Assembly: GCA_019677205.1 (NCBI GenBank)
Contig: JAAMXY010000121.1
Coordinates: forward strand, 1 to 11,378
Length of the DNA stretch: 11,378 nucleotides
Direction: 5' to 3'
Source: Pinguiococcus pyrenoidosus
Lineage: Eukaryota > Sar > Pinguiophyceae > Pinguiochrysidales > Pinguiochrysidaceae
Shown here: piece by piece, positions 1 through 7,969 of the stretch
Layout of the letters: each line of letters begins with the position of its first letter
How positions within the stretch are numbered: the stretch's first letter is position 1
Made by a program: the position numbers and the translations under genes
The notes under the pieces: model-generated
What the model was told of the DNA's origin: nothing
Databases searched by the model: none
Seen by the model: only the letters and a program-made list of their open reading frames with translations

Positions 1-1
1 C

Positions 2-109
2 AGGGATCTGGCGCCGAAGGACGCCCAAGTCAAGGAGGCGATCAAGTTCTGCGAGTTCCGGGCCGTGGAAGCGCGAAGGAAGGCAAGCGCCATCCAAGCC
101 AAGGGGTAG
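2..109 (+). CDS. C-terminal end of an unrecognised protein (partial, 5' end outside window)
   Basis: Thirty-five sense codons and a TAG stop (107-109) are open from the left edge in frame 2. The peptide is rich in Lys, Arg, Ala and Glu, looks wholly alpha-helical, and includes LAPKDAQVKEAIKFCEF and a basic tail ARRKASAIQAKG. The segment LAPKDAQVKEAIKFC resembles the capping helix that ends many TPR proteins, but this is only an impression; I do not recognise the family. No stop interrupts it and codon use is GC-rich like the firm genes in the window. It could be the last exon of a longer gene. The following gene lies on the other strand, so the two 3' ends converge. Confidence 0.5.
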   Translation, partial: RDLAPKDAQVKEAIKFCEFRAVEARRKASAIQAKG

Positions 110-555
110 CAAGTCGAAATGACGTTTGAAGGATCGGTCTACGTTGCCCGTCGCTCTCTTGTTCGTGCCCTCTCATCCCGTCGAAGAAGCGTGGTGTTCA
201 CTCATGGAGTGGTGCACCGCTAGAACGACGACAAGCTCAGACATTGGGAAGCCACCGACTCTGCCACCAGGACAGCGCAGGCACACGCGCGGATGTAGAT
301 GGAGATTTTCAGCGCTGGCTTCGTTGGAGACTCGGACTCCCAGCTATCGGGTGTCCCTGGTTTTTGGGAGCCACTGAATCACGGCGGCGGCCAAGTGACT
401 TCTCTTGACGGCGAGGGCGGCGAAGTGAGTCGGCACGGCAATGGCCCCTCCCGCAAACCCAAGTGGAGCTCTCCGCTCATGTCCTCACCTCTCGGTAAGC
501 ATGTGCACTGCATGTGCACTGCATGTGCATTGTATCTGAGAAGAGCTCGGCCACA
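110..555. other. Tail-to-tail intergenic region with no convincing gene
   Basis: This stretch separates the stop of the left-edge gene from the proposed stop of the minus-strand TPR-like gene. Open frames on both strands are short and look like noise, with no recognisable protein. It presumably holds the 3' UTRs of both genes. No AATAAA was found. The only structure seen is an 11-base tandem repeat at 500-532. The minus-strand gene could have one more exon here, since its proposed 3' end is weak. Confidence 0.5.
500..532. repeat. Three-copy 11-base tandem repeat
   Basis: Three contiguous units of CATGTGCACTG: 500-510, 511-521 and 522-532, the last ending CATTG. The first two are identical and the third has one change. 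The core TGCATGTGCA is nearly self-complementary. It lies just past the proposed stop of the minus-strand TPR-like gene, so it may sit in its 3' UTR. Confidence 0.9.
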
Positions 556-1331
556 TCACATGGACGTGCAGCTCCCGATGCAGCTTTGCTTCTGCATCTT
601 TCGCTCCCGGAGTGCGGCGTCGTAGTCGCGGAGGGCCTGTGTCAGGTTTGGTAAGGTTGGAGGGGGGTGGGGTGTCCGGGAATGGCGCCCTTGTCCACGC
701 AGCACCGCAACGTCACCTGCTGGGCATCCTCAAAGTCGCTCTTTTCATCCACGTCCTTCGCGGTCTTCGCCGCCGCTCGATAATGTCCCAGCGCCTGTGT
801 CGTAGAAAACGAAGGCACGGTGAGTTTCTCGGCCAAGGGTCTCTAGACCTCCCTTCATCTTTACACAATGCCCACGGACTTGGGTGAGATCGTTGTCATG
901 CCTCGCCATGGCTTCCATGCAGAAGGTGTGAAGAGAGCGCTTGGCGCTGTCCGGTTGCCCGGCCATTTGCAGCGCCAAGCCGATGTACAAATGCTTGATG
1001 GGATCTCTTGCGTTGTTCGCCTGCAGGATCAGTTTGCCTCAAACGTCGATCCTTTCGGCTGAGGACTTCTTCTGGCAAAGTTGGGTCACCTCCATTCGCT
1101 CGTAGATCCGGTAGCAGCGAGTCAGATCGTGGATGTCCCAGCCTCTCTCCGCTCTGGGAATGGGCTGTCGCTCTTCCTGTGCAAGCACCAATGCAATGCA
1201 TCAGTCCTCCTCCTTTTCCACCTTTCGCACACGTCATCGGACGCCTGGGAAAAGCGAGCTTATCGCACCTTCTCGGCGCTCTGTCTGGATGCCATCGACG
1301 AGACCGTAGCTTCAAAGCTGGGTACCGTCAT
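556..1331 (-). CDS. Small helical TPR-like protein, five exons, function unknown
   Basis: Minus-strand exons 1331-1269, 1176-1090, 1020-880, 794-717 and 636-556 join in phase 0 at every junction to give a 149-residue protein. Introns are 92, 69, 85 and 80 bases with GT-AG ends and acceptors TTGCACAG, CCTGCAG, CGACACAG and TGACACAG. The start ATG at 1331 has A at -3. The protein is mostly amphipathic helix: a short low-complexity start, a segment with WDIHDLTRCYRIYERME, then HLYIGLALQMAGQPDSAKRS, ALGHYRAAAKTAKD and ALRDYDAALRER. The last two resemble TPR helices, so a protein-protein scaffold is likely; I do not recognise the family. Exons 2-4 are well supported by codon sense and phase. The last exon is less secure: after ALRDYDAALRER the sense looks weaker, and an adjacent frame reads DAEAKLHRELHVHVM, so the true C-terminus may differ. 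It shares a head-to-head promoter region with UNC-50. Confidence 0.65.
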
Positions 1332-1860
1332 TCTGAAGCGTCTTCGTTCCTCTCTTTTTGTCTTGGTATTCTCCCTCTTTTCTCTCTCTTGGTATTCTCC
1401 CTCTTTCTCTCTCTCTCTCTTGGTATGCTCCCTCTTTTTCTCTCTTTCTCTTGGGATTCTCCCTCTTTTCTCTCTTTCTCCTGATATTCCCGGAGAGGAA
1501 GAGGTGAATGGACGAAGGATCGAAAGGGACCAAAAAGCACCGACACAACGATCTAAATCTTGTAACTATCCTTCCACGAATCATTCCAACACCCTCGAAG
1601 CCTCCTCTTTTGATCCCTTCCCCTCATCAGCTGATCCAGCCAACGACAGCAAAAAGAGCATCAGCTGATCCTTGCAACGCCTTTCCAACCTTCCAAATTC
1701 CAAACCTCCGTTGTTCCGCCGAAGCACAGCTTTCCCAAGACCCCGTCTCTGTCCGCAGCCTGCAGAGAGGGAGAGAAAGAGATCAAAGAAAACCCCGAAC
1801 GCCGGAAGAGAGACAGAGACTCTTTGAAGCCGCGAAGCGCGCGCCACTCACCGCCCCATC
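1332..1860. promoter_or_regulatory. Head-to-head promoter region between the TPR-like gene and UNC-50
   Basis: These 529 bases lie between two divergent start codons and should hold both promoters and 5' UTRs. I see no TATA box and no convincing gene. The left part is a polypyrimidine minisatellite (1362-1491). The right part, near the UNC-50 start, is rich in GAGAGA-type purine runs, for example at 1764-1793 and 1806-1820. Several short frames stay open across the minisatellite only because CT repeats lack stops. Confidence 0.5.
1362..1491. repeat. Polypyrimidine minisatellite, about 4.4 units of 26-31 bases
   Basis: Units begin at 1362, 1388, 1419, 1450 and 1480 (last truncated). Each starts with a version of CTTGGTATTCTCCCTC and ends with a run of TTTCTCTCT whose length varies. 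Unit lengths are 26, 31, 31 and 30 bases. Almost every base is a pyrimidine on the plus strand apart from the GGTA or GGGA core. It lies 31 bases upstream of the TPR-like start and about 370 bases upstream of the UNC-50 start. Confidence 0.92.
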
Positions 1861-2628
1861 ATGTTACCGCTCAACGCGCGCGGAGTGGGCTATACGCGCG
1901 CGACGCGCGTGAGCCTGCCAGCCTCCGTACCGGAGTACCTGTGCCGCGTGCTGGACTTCCGCTCGATGGACTTCGAGGCCACTTTGGATCAGATGTTAAC
2001 GCTGGCGTCCAGCGACCCGGGCCGCGTGTATAAGACCAACTTCTACCGGAAGCAGATGAAGAACCAGTGGGCGCGCGACGACCCGGCCTTTGCGGTCGCG
2101 CAGGTGTTGTTGCTCAGTGTGGTGGCGGTGGCGTACGCTTTGGCGTTTCGCGTGGATAGCTTGTCGGGCTACCTGAGCCTCATCCTGTACTGCGTGGTGG
2201 TGGATTGGTTCCTGTTCGGCTGCGTGGTGGCCACCATCGGCTGGTTCGTCGCGAACAAGTACCTGCTGCAGAGTCACTCGCACTCGGTGGCGCAGAAAGT
2301 GGAGTGGCTGTATGCCTTCGATATCCACTGCAACGCCTTCTTCCCCCTCTTCCTGCTCGTCCACGTGCTGCAGTTCTTCCTGCTGCCGATCCTGCTGCTC
2401 AAGGTCTACCCGAGCATGATCCTAAGCAATCTGCTGTACGCCGCGGCCTTTTCCGTGTACTTCTACATCACGCACCTGGGCTACCGCGCGCTGCCGTTCC
2501 TCACCAAGACCGAGGTGTACTTGTATCCGATCGGCGTGGTGGCGCTGGCCTTCGTGCTCTCCCTGTTTATCGCGCCGCTGGGAGTGCGGATCAATGCGAC
2601 GAGGTATTGCCTGTACTTCTACTTTTGA
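1861..2628 (+). CDS. UNC50: UNC-50 family multipass membrane protein
   Basis: A single uninterrupted exon encodes 255 residues, close to the usual size of the family. The hallmark motif YRKQMKNQWARDDPAF is at residues 62-77, preceded by the conserved MDFEATLDQML (36-46); a second family block, VEWLYAFDIHCNAFFP, is at 147-162, and ITHLGYRALPFL at 203-214. Five or so hydrophobic membrane segments are visible, near 78-96, 104-133, 158-181, 186-206 and 222-240. UNC-50 (yeast Gmh1) is a Golgi/ER membrane protein linked in other organisms to Arf-GEF function and to trafficking of certain receptors; that role is known from the family, not seen here. The ATG has A at -3. The first 20 residues are basic and divergent. 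The gene diverges from the TPR-like gene and converges on the GDI gene with 221 bases between stops. Confidence 0.95.
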   Translation: MLPLNARGVGYTRATRVSLPASVPEYLCRVLDFRSMDFEATLDQMLTLASSDPGRVYKTNFYRKQMKNQWARDDPAFAVAQVLLLSVVAVAYALAFRVDSLSGYLSLILYCVVVDWFLFGCVVATIGWFVANKYLLQSHSHSVAQKVEWLYAFDIHCNAFFPLFLLVHVLQFFLLPILLLKVYPSMILSNLLYAAAFSVYFYITHLGYRALPFLTKTEVYLYPIGVVALAFVLSLFIAPLGVRINATRYCLYFYF

Positions 2629-2682
2629 GAGGAGAGACACTCAAGAAGAATCGAAGCCATTCACGTAGTTTCGCCGTCTCCC

Positions 2683-2718
2683 GCTTGTTCTTCGCTTTCT
2701 GCTTGTTCTTCGCTTTCT
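2683..2718. repeat. Perfect 18-base tandem duplication in a convergent 3' region
   Basis: GCTTGTTCTTCGCTTTCT occurs at 2683-2700 and again, identical, at 2701-2718. It lies between the UNC-50 stop (2628) and the GDI stop (2850), probably in the UNC-50 3' UTR. The rest of this 221-base gap shows no gene and no AATAAA. Confidence 0.92.
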
Positions 2719-2849
2719 CTGTCTTCTGTTCCCACCGCCAAAGCAAACGCACAACCATACGTCTCAGAGGGAGGAAGACGAAGAGCAACGACGGCCTTCT
2801 CGCCACTGCTGACGACATGACATGGGAGCTACTCGTCGGGACCAGCCAG

Positions 2850-4922
2850 CTACTGCACATTCTCCGCGGTGCCCACGCTGCTGAGGTCCAGGTCTTCGCC
2901 TGTGACACGCTTGAACAAATCACACACGTCGTTCGCTACCGTCTCAAAGTGGCTCGTCGCGTCGTACGAACGGCTAATAAACATGCGGTCGTCCTCCCCG
3001 GTGCCGAGCGGCTCGAACGTGTCCGCCACGGAGTCGAAGCGCTCCATGACCGGCCCGAGCAGGCTGATGCCGGCCTCTAGCTCCGCGATCGGATCGTCGC
3101 CCTCCACTGTCGTCGACACAATCGCGATGTAGCGGCTCGCCGGGGAGACCTCGTGCTCCTTCCCCATGTACGCGATGTAGATGTCATGGTTGCGCTTCGC
3201 CTGTTCAGAGGGGGGGGAGATGGGGTCGGTGTCTCAGCCACACCACCCTTCGTCGCCGTCCCTGCCAAACCAGATCGGCGCCCTACCTCCCGCATCGGAA
3301 TGATGATCTGGCCCGAGTCACCAGAGACACCCTTGATCGGGTGGTCGAGGATGCAAATGGAGCGAACGACCCTGCCCGTCGGCCGGATCTGAAGAGAGAG
3401 AGAGCACCCCCGTGTGTGAGCTTGGCCGCTTCGTTCTTCCTACTTCGCCTCAAGCGCACGAGGGAGACCTACCTTGTCAGGCGGGAAATACGTGGGGTCG
3501 CCAACGACGCAGAGCTTCGCCTTGGCGGCGCAAACCTTGCCCTCGAACTCGGCCTTGATGCCCCAAGCGACGCCTAGCAGCGGAGGAGGGAAGTGGCAGC
3601 GGCGTGAGCTTCTCGGGACTCTCGTTTCACCACAGCCAAGGACCTCCGGGATCGCTTACCGTCGTTGACGAGAACCTCCTGGACGCCACAGTTGAGCATG
3701 AAGGTGCCTCCGTTCACGGCACAGAGGCGGGAGAAGGACTCGGGAAGACCTCCGAGGCCCCACACGGGGTAGAGGTAGGGGCTCCTGCCGTATTGCTCAA
3801 TCGATTGTGTGTACAGCTGCAGGGCGGTCACGGTCTCCAGCGCCGGTCGCTGCAGGTAGTCGTCATCACGGTGCAGAGCCATGGCGTGGCCGATGAAGGA
3901 CTGCGTGTTGGCATCGAGGGAGAAGGCCTCGAAGAGCTCGGACATGGACATCGTCGTGAGGTCCTTGTCTTCGTGGGTCGACGGATCCTCCAGCTTGTAC
4001 TGATGCACGAAGATGATGAAGGTGCGGAAGCGGCGCTTCTCGAACATGCCCATGAGCGAAGAGGCGATGGCCTGCGTCCAAGAATCGAGCAAGTCGTGAA
4101 CGCCAAAGCGCTTCGGTAGACGAGATGCTGTCGACGCGTCGAGCAGACGGTACCTCCTGAGGGGTCGATGGCACCTTCTGCACCTTTCCGTCCTTCACCA
4201 CGAAGGAGCCCGAAATCTGCTTGAACTGCAGGTAAGGGTCGACCTGGAGATGCAGCGGACAGAAGTTGAGCGACGAGCGGTCAACGGCTCGCGCCGCAGC
4301 GCCATGGACACGTCGGTCGAGACGGGAGATACCTTGGTGTGGCAGAGAATCTTCACGAGAGTCCCGCATGCCATGATGAACTTGGGCACCAGATCCACGT
4401 TGTACTCGCGGTTGGACCCAAAGACCTCCCTATGCAACACGAGACGTCCCCAGAAGTCACTCCACGCCAGTCTTGGCGCCCTCGGCACGCTCAGCTCCTA
4501 CGTACCCCACGTTCTCGGGAAGATCCTTGCCGAACTTCTCGAACAGTTCGCTCAGCGACAGCGACGCGCAGTCGCCTCCGTAGTAGCCATTGCGATCCAC
4601 ATGCAGCACCTGAGCGGGAGAAGCCCCCAAATGCCACTTGAGTATTGGGACATGCGCCGCAAGTTACAGCGTTCGACCGGCCCAACCTTCATGCCGAGGC
4701 GACTGAGGAGGCCGCTCATGATGCAGTCCGTCAGGCCAGTGCCCACGATGATCGCATCGTACTCTCCATCAGCAAGAACTTCACAACCTGCGACAAACCA
4801 GCGGGTGAACAAGGCGCCACAAGCCGCTTTGCGCCAAAGTGACCGAAGCGAAATCTAGCGGACAGCAGACCTTCGGGAAGCCATTCCGGCGCCGCGGGAG
4901 CTTGAGCTTCTTCGGCGGCCAT
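2850..4922 (-). CDS. GDI: Rab GDP-dissociation inhibitor (RabGDI), nine exons
   Basis: Minus-strand exons 4922-4871, 4787-4687, 4609-4506, 4429-4333, 4243-4154, 4071-3660, 3573-3473, 3388-3287 and 3200-2850 join in frame to a 469-residue protein. The eight introns are 83, 77, 76, 89, 82, 86, 84 and 86 bases, all GT-AG. GDI extracts prenylated, GDP-bound Rab GTPases from membranes and recycles them through the cytosol. Family marks are the dinucleotide-fold start EYDAIIVGTGLTDCIMSGLL (26-45), DRNGYYGGD (56-64), the Rab-platform block SFIGHAMAL (206-214), YGRSPYLYPVWGLGGLP (242-258), DPTYFPPD (311-318) and ISRSYDATSHFE (428-439). Length and the absence of a large insert favour GDI over Rab escort protein. 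Oddly, 24 residues precede GEYDAIIVG, whereas most GDIs start almost at this motif. The small first exon is needed because no ATG lies in frame between the TAG at 4857-4855 and exon 2, and it joins exactly in phase 1. Confidence 0.95.
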
Positions 4923-5290
4923 TTCTCGAGTTGCAGCGAAAGAGTAGCGACGTAGAGCTCCAAGAGGTGCGGAAAACGCGGGAGAGGCGCGAGAGAGCGG
5001 CGCAAACTTGCGGCGTTTTGGGCGCAGGAGGTGTGCCGCTTTTTTGACAGGAGAATCCAAATTATCGCACGCGGCTTCAGAATCCTAGAAACTTCAAATA
5101 TGGATATTGGCCAGTAGTTGTGTTGGTTCCGTGCGGCGTGGCGGGCCGCTCCCTCGCATTGGCTGGATTGCAGGAAGATCCAACTCGGAATCCGCCTGTG
5201 GCACAGCAGGATAGCGCGGCAATCCAGGCCGAGCGAAGCTCCGTCTGTCACATGGGAACCTCGAGAAGTCTCCAGATCACCTGATCCATA
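4923..5290. promoter_or_regulatory. Head-to-head promoter region between GDI and MsrA
   Basis: The 368 bases between the divergent ATG codons of GDI and MsrA should contain both promoters. An AT-richer patch lies at about 5040-5115, including TCAAATATGGATATTGGCCA, but no firm TATA box can be assigned. On the minus strand the frame of GDI exon 1 stays open up to about 5060 but has no ATG there, only a TTG, so I did not extend the gene. No gene is seen. Confidence 0.45.
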
Positions 5291-6121
5291 ATGCGTTTTC
5301 GCGCCTTTTTGGCCGGAATTCCGCTGTTTTCGCTCGCGTTGGCGCCTGCGTGCGCTCTCTTCAGCATGGGCAACGACATGGGCAAGCCTTACGGCGAGGA
5401 CGCGGAACGAGTGGTGACCAAGCAGGCGGCGGACGTTGGCGGCGCCTCGGAGACGGCGGTTTTCGCCGCCGGCTGCTTCTGGGGCATCGAGTTGGCCTTT
5501 CAGGTACTCGCTGATGTGCTTTCCAGGCGTTGCTACGGTGCGCCTGAGTGACTGTGGCTTTCTGGGGCGTTTTTTTCCAGCGCGTTCCGGGGGTCACAAA
5601 CACGGAAGTGGGGTACATCAATGGCCACAAGGAGAACCCGACATATGACGAAGTTTGCAGCGGCGAGACCGGCCACGCGGAGGCGCTGCGCGTGGAGTTT
5701 AACCCGGACATCGTGACTTACGACGAGCTGCTCACGGTGTTTTGGGACCGATTGAACCCCACGCAAGTCAATGGCCAGGGCAATGACATCGGCACGCAGT
5801 ACCGCTCGGGCATCTACTACTTGAGCGACGAGCAGCGGGTGGCGGCGGAGGCGTCTCGGGAGGCGGAGCAAGCCAAGTATGTAGAGCCCATTGCAACGGA
5901 GATCCAGCAGGCAGAGACCTTCTGGCCGGCCGAGAAGTACCACCAGGGCTATCTTGCCAAGGGCGGCCAGTGCTCCGCCAAAGGAGATCTTACGCCGATC
6001 AGGTATGAAGAGAGACTGAAAATGGTCAGAAGTGGTCGAAGCGTGGCGGCGAAATCTGAAGTCTGCCGCGCACTGGTCTGACGTAGTGTTCGATTTCTCC
6101 TCCCTTAGATGCTATGGATGA
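5291..6121 (+). CDS. MSRA: Peptide methionine sulfoxide reductase A (MsrA), three exons, signal-like N-terminus
   Basis: Exons 5291-5503, 5581-6002 and 6109-6121 give 215 residues. Introns are 77 and 106 bases, GT-AG. MsrA reduces the S form of methionine sulfoxide in proteins using a thiol relay, usually with thioredoxin. The catalytic motif GCFWG is at residues 61-65 (nucleophile Cys62), followed by [43 protein letters not shown] and GGQCSAKGD. Cysteines at 202 (QCS) and 213 (RCYG) fit the resolving positions of the family. The last exon supplies only the end of Arg212 plus Cys-Tyr-Gly and the stop; the join ATCAG/ATGCTATGGATGA restores the expected PIRCYG ending. Residues 1-22 ([22 protein letters not shown]) form a basic start plus hydrophobic core typical of a secretory signal, so the enzyme probably enters the ER or a membrane-bound organelle; a bipartite plastid leader is possible but unproven. 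The gene diverges from GDI. Confidence 0.95.
6109..6121 (+). other. 13-base terminal coding exon of MsrA
   Basis: This exon reads A-TGC-TAT-GGA-TGA after the acceptor CTCCCTTAG (6100-6108). A CTGAC sequence at 6077-6081 lies at a suitable distance for a branch point. It completes the codon for Arg212 and adds the conserved Cys-Tyr-Gly ending of MsrA. Reading through the intron instead would replace that ending with about 26 unrelated residues up to a TGA at 6079-6081. Confidence 0.85.
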
Positions 6122-6313
6122 GGCTGCAGCAGTCCACCTCACGGCGCTCCGCTGCAAGCAAGCGAGGCGGGGCGGGGCAAAGTGGGAGGGCAGCACGTTC
6201 TCAGTCGAAAAAGGAACCACTCGATCTTGACGCACGGCGTATGTGTATGAAAAGGAGGAGGAGGAACAGTCTTGAAGGAAAGAGATGGGTGTAAGCAGAA
6301 AAGAGACAAAAGG
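6122..6313. other. Convergent 3' region of MsrA and Sas10/Utp3
   Basis: The 192 bases between the two stops hold both 3' UTRs. No gene and no canonical AATAAA is seen on either strand. A GAAAAGGAGGAGGAGGAACA purine run lies near 6248-6267. Confidence 0.5.
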
Positions 6314-7692
6314 TTAAGACGTCCCCAATCGCCGGCTTCGAGACACGCGCGCGTTGATACCGCTCTGCTCGCCACCGTAGTCGTCCGCCTCGCCTTCTCG
6401 GACGGCGCGGACTTGGCCCTTCCGCCGGAGCAAGGCCCGACGGTACTGCTCTCGCTTCTTCACGCGTGGATTCCGGTTCATCTTGGACTTGTGCGGCGTG
6501 AGGCCGCGATTCTTCATGATCTGGTACGTTGCTCCGCGCTTCTCGCCCTCTTCGAGACCCTCGTCACGCTTCCTCTTCTTCACTCTGTACTTGTCAGCCT
6601 TGGCTTTCCGCTGGCGCTCCTTCTCTTGCATGATCAGCTGCATGAAGTCGATCTCCTCCACGGGTGTTCTCGGCGTGACCTTCTCCTCCGCCCCATTCCC
6701 CTGGCTCTTCTCCTTGCCCTTGCCCTTGCCCTTGCCCTTGCCCTTGCCCTTGCCCTCGCCCTCGCCCTTGCCCTTGCCTTTGGCGTTACCCTTGGCCTTG
6801 CGCTCGGCTTGTCCCTTCTTCCCTCGGCTCTTCCCGTCGCCATTCACCTCAAGCCGTTTGCCCTTGGCAGCACCGTTTACACCCCTCGTCTTCTGCGCCG
6901 GCTCGGGCGCTGGAGCTCGGAGGACGTGCTTCACCTGCTCGCGCAGCATTTCGTCAAGACCGCCGCACGACTCGAGAAGCTTCCGTATCCGAAGCAGGCT
7001 CAAGACGCTGGGATGCTCCTTGATCGTGGCCGCATCGGGCAGCGCTTCCCCGTCTTCGCCGCATCGCAGCCGCAGGTAGAACACCACGTTGAGCATGTAC
7101 ATGAAGAGTGCCTCCCGCTTCAGTTCCACCCAGGTGCGTCCCATGCGCGTTGCGCCGCCGGCGTCTGCCGACACGCGGCGGTCCAAGGGGATGGCCACCT
7201 CCCTCAGCTCCTTCAGCCGCAGCGCAGCCTCGTCCAGCAGCGGAAGCAACTCAGGAGCTCGAGACATTAAGATCTGCAACCGCTCCTTCTTGGGCAAGTT
7301 CTCCATCGTCCTCTCCAGCTTCTGCACCTCCACTTCGTCCGCTTCCGCCGCATCTGCCGCGGCTTTTTCTTCCGATTCGTCTTCGTCCGGCGCCTGCGAC
7401 AGGAGATCCCCAAAGAAGGCCTCCTCCGCGGTGGCCATCATCTCCAGCTGTCGCTGCCGAAGCTCCTTGGCAGCTTCTTCTTCCTCCTCCGCTTCCTCGA
7501 AGTCCTGCCCAATCTCCAGGTCGGCCGTGTCGCCGGAGTAGTAGTCGCTCTTCTTGCGGCCCCATGAGGAGAGTAGAGCGGCCTCCTCTCCATCCTCTTC
7601 ATCTTCGTCATCATCATTTTCGTCGTCATCATCATTTTTGTCATCATCATCATCATCATCATTTATGTCATCGTCATCCTCATCATCATCGT

Positions 7693-7723
<31 letters not shown>

Positions 7724-7969
7724 TGTGGCGTTTGGATCCTGATCTACGCCGTTTCGGAGCCGAGAGCCCTCCTCATCGCTGTCTTCTCCATCACCATCAT
7801 CTTCAGAGTCCTCCTCATCCTCCTCATCCTCCTCGTCGTCATCCTCGTCAGAGAGCTCCAAGTCGAAGATGCCCTCTTCTTGCTGGAAGCCGAAAGGTGC
7901 TTCAGCCTTTCGCCGCTGAGGGCCCGAATCGTCACCCAGAGAGATGAAGGACTCCACCGCCTCCTCCAT
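6314..7969 (-). CDS. UTP3: Sas10/Utp3 family small-subunit processome protein
   Basis: An intronless frame encodes 551 residues from ATG at 7969; a GTG two codons upstream is unlikely to be used. Sas10/Utp3 proteins act in the nucleolar SSU processome that makes 18S rRNA. Domain order: a short start (1-40), an Asp/Glu tract (about 40-130) broken by short neutral stretches, a helical acidic linker (to about 215), the Sas10/Utp3/C1D helical domain (about 220-350) with PKKERLQILMSRAPELLPLL, a basic Gly-Lys region (about 365-425), and the C-terminal Sas10 domain (about 475-551) with RGATYQIMKNRGLTPHKSKM, NPRVKKREQYRRALLRRKGQ, YGGEQSGI and RSRRL, which is diagnostic. The acidic tract is coded by GAT/GAC/GAG triplet repeats and the Gly-Lys tract by a hexamer repeat, so both lengths may vary between strains. 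The gene is convergent with MsrA and divergent from V-ATPase B. Confidence 0.93.
6713..6778. repeat. In-frame hexanucleotide repeat coding for Gly-Lys in Sas10
   Basis: Eleven units of CTTGCC on the plus strand, with CTCGCC variants at units 8 and 9. On the coding (minus) strand they read GGCAAG or GGCGAG, giving alternating Gly-Lys and Gly-Glu. Because the unit is six bases, length changes keep the frame. Confidence 0.95.
7590..7730. repeat. In-frame trinucleotide repeat coding for poly-aspartate in Sas10
   Basis: Imperfect runs of TCA and TCG on the plus strand, reading GAT and GAC on the coding strand, give several poly-Asp runs of four to seven residues broken by Asn, Ile, Lys, Gly and Glu. 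A second, glutamate-richer block (TCC/CTC/ATC) lies at about 7785-7857. Confidence 0.9.

Noticed and set aside
1328-1584. Lys/Arg/Glu-rich minus-strand frames across the CT repeat
   Set aside because: They exist only because the purine repeat lacks stop codons; low complexity and no conserved features.
2205-3080. 291-codon plus-strand frame overlapping UNC-50 and the GDI 3' end
   Set aside because: It is out of frame with UNC-50 and antisense to GDI, both of which are secure; no domain seen.
4250-4858. 202-codon plus-strand frame
   Set aside because: Antisense to GDI exons and introns; no recognisable protein.
4923-5060. Possible upstream extension of GDI that would look like a targeting leader
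   Set aside because: The frame is open but contains no ATG, only a TTG at 5060. GDI is a cytosolic protein, and the ATG at 4922 has a good context.
6272-7270. Long 332-codon plus-strand open frame with Leu-Ala repeats
   Set aside because: It lies antisense to Sas10/Utp3, and its Leu-Ala run is just the reverse of the Gly-Lys hexamer repeat. The minus strand has a clear family match.
7108-7947. 279-codon plus-strand frame rich in His, Pro and Arg
   Set aside because: Antisense of the Sas10 acidic repeats; the GC-rich repeats lack stops in several frames. No recognisable domain.
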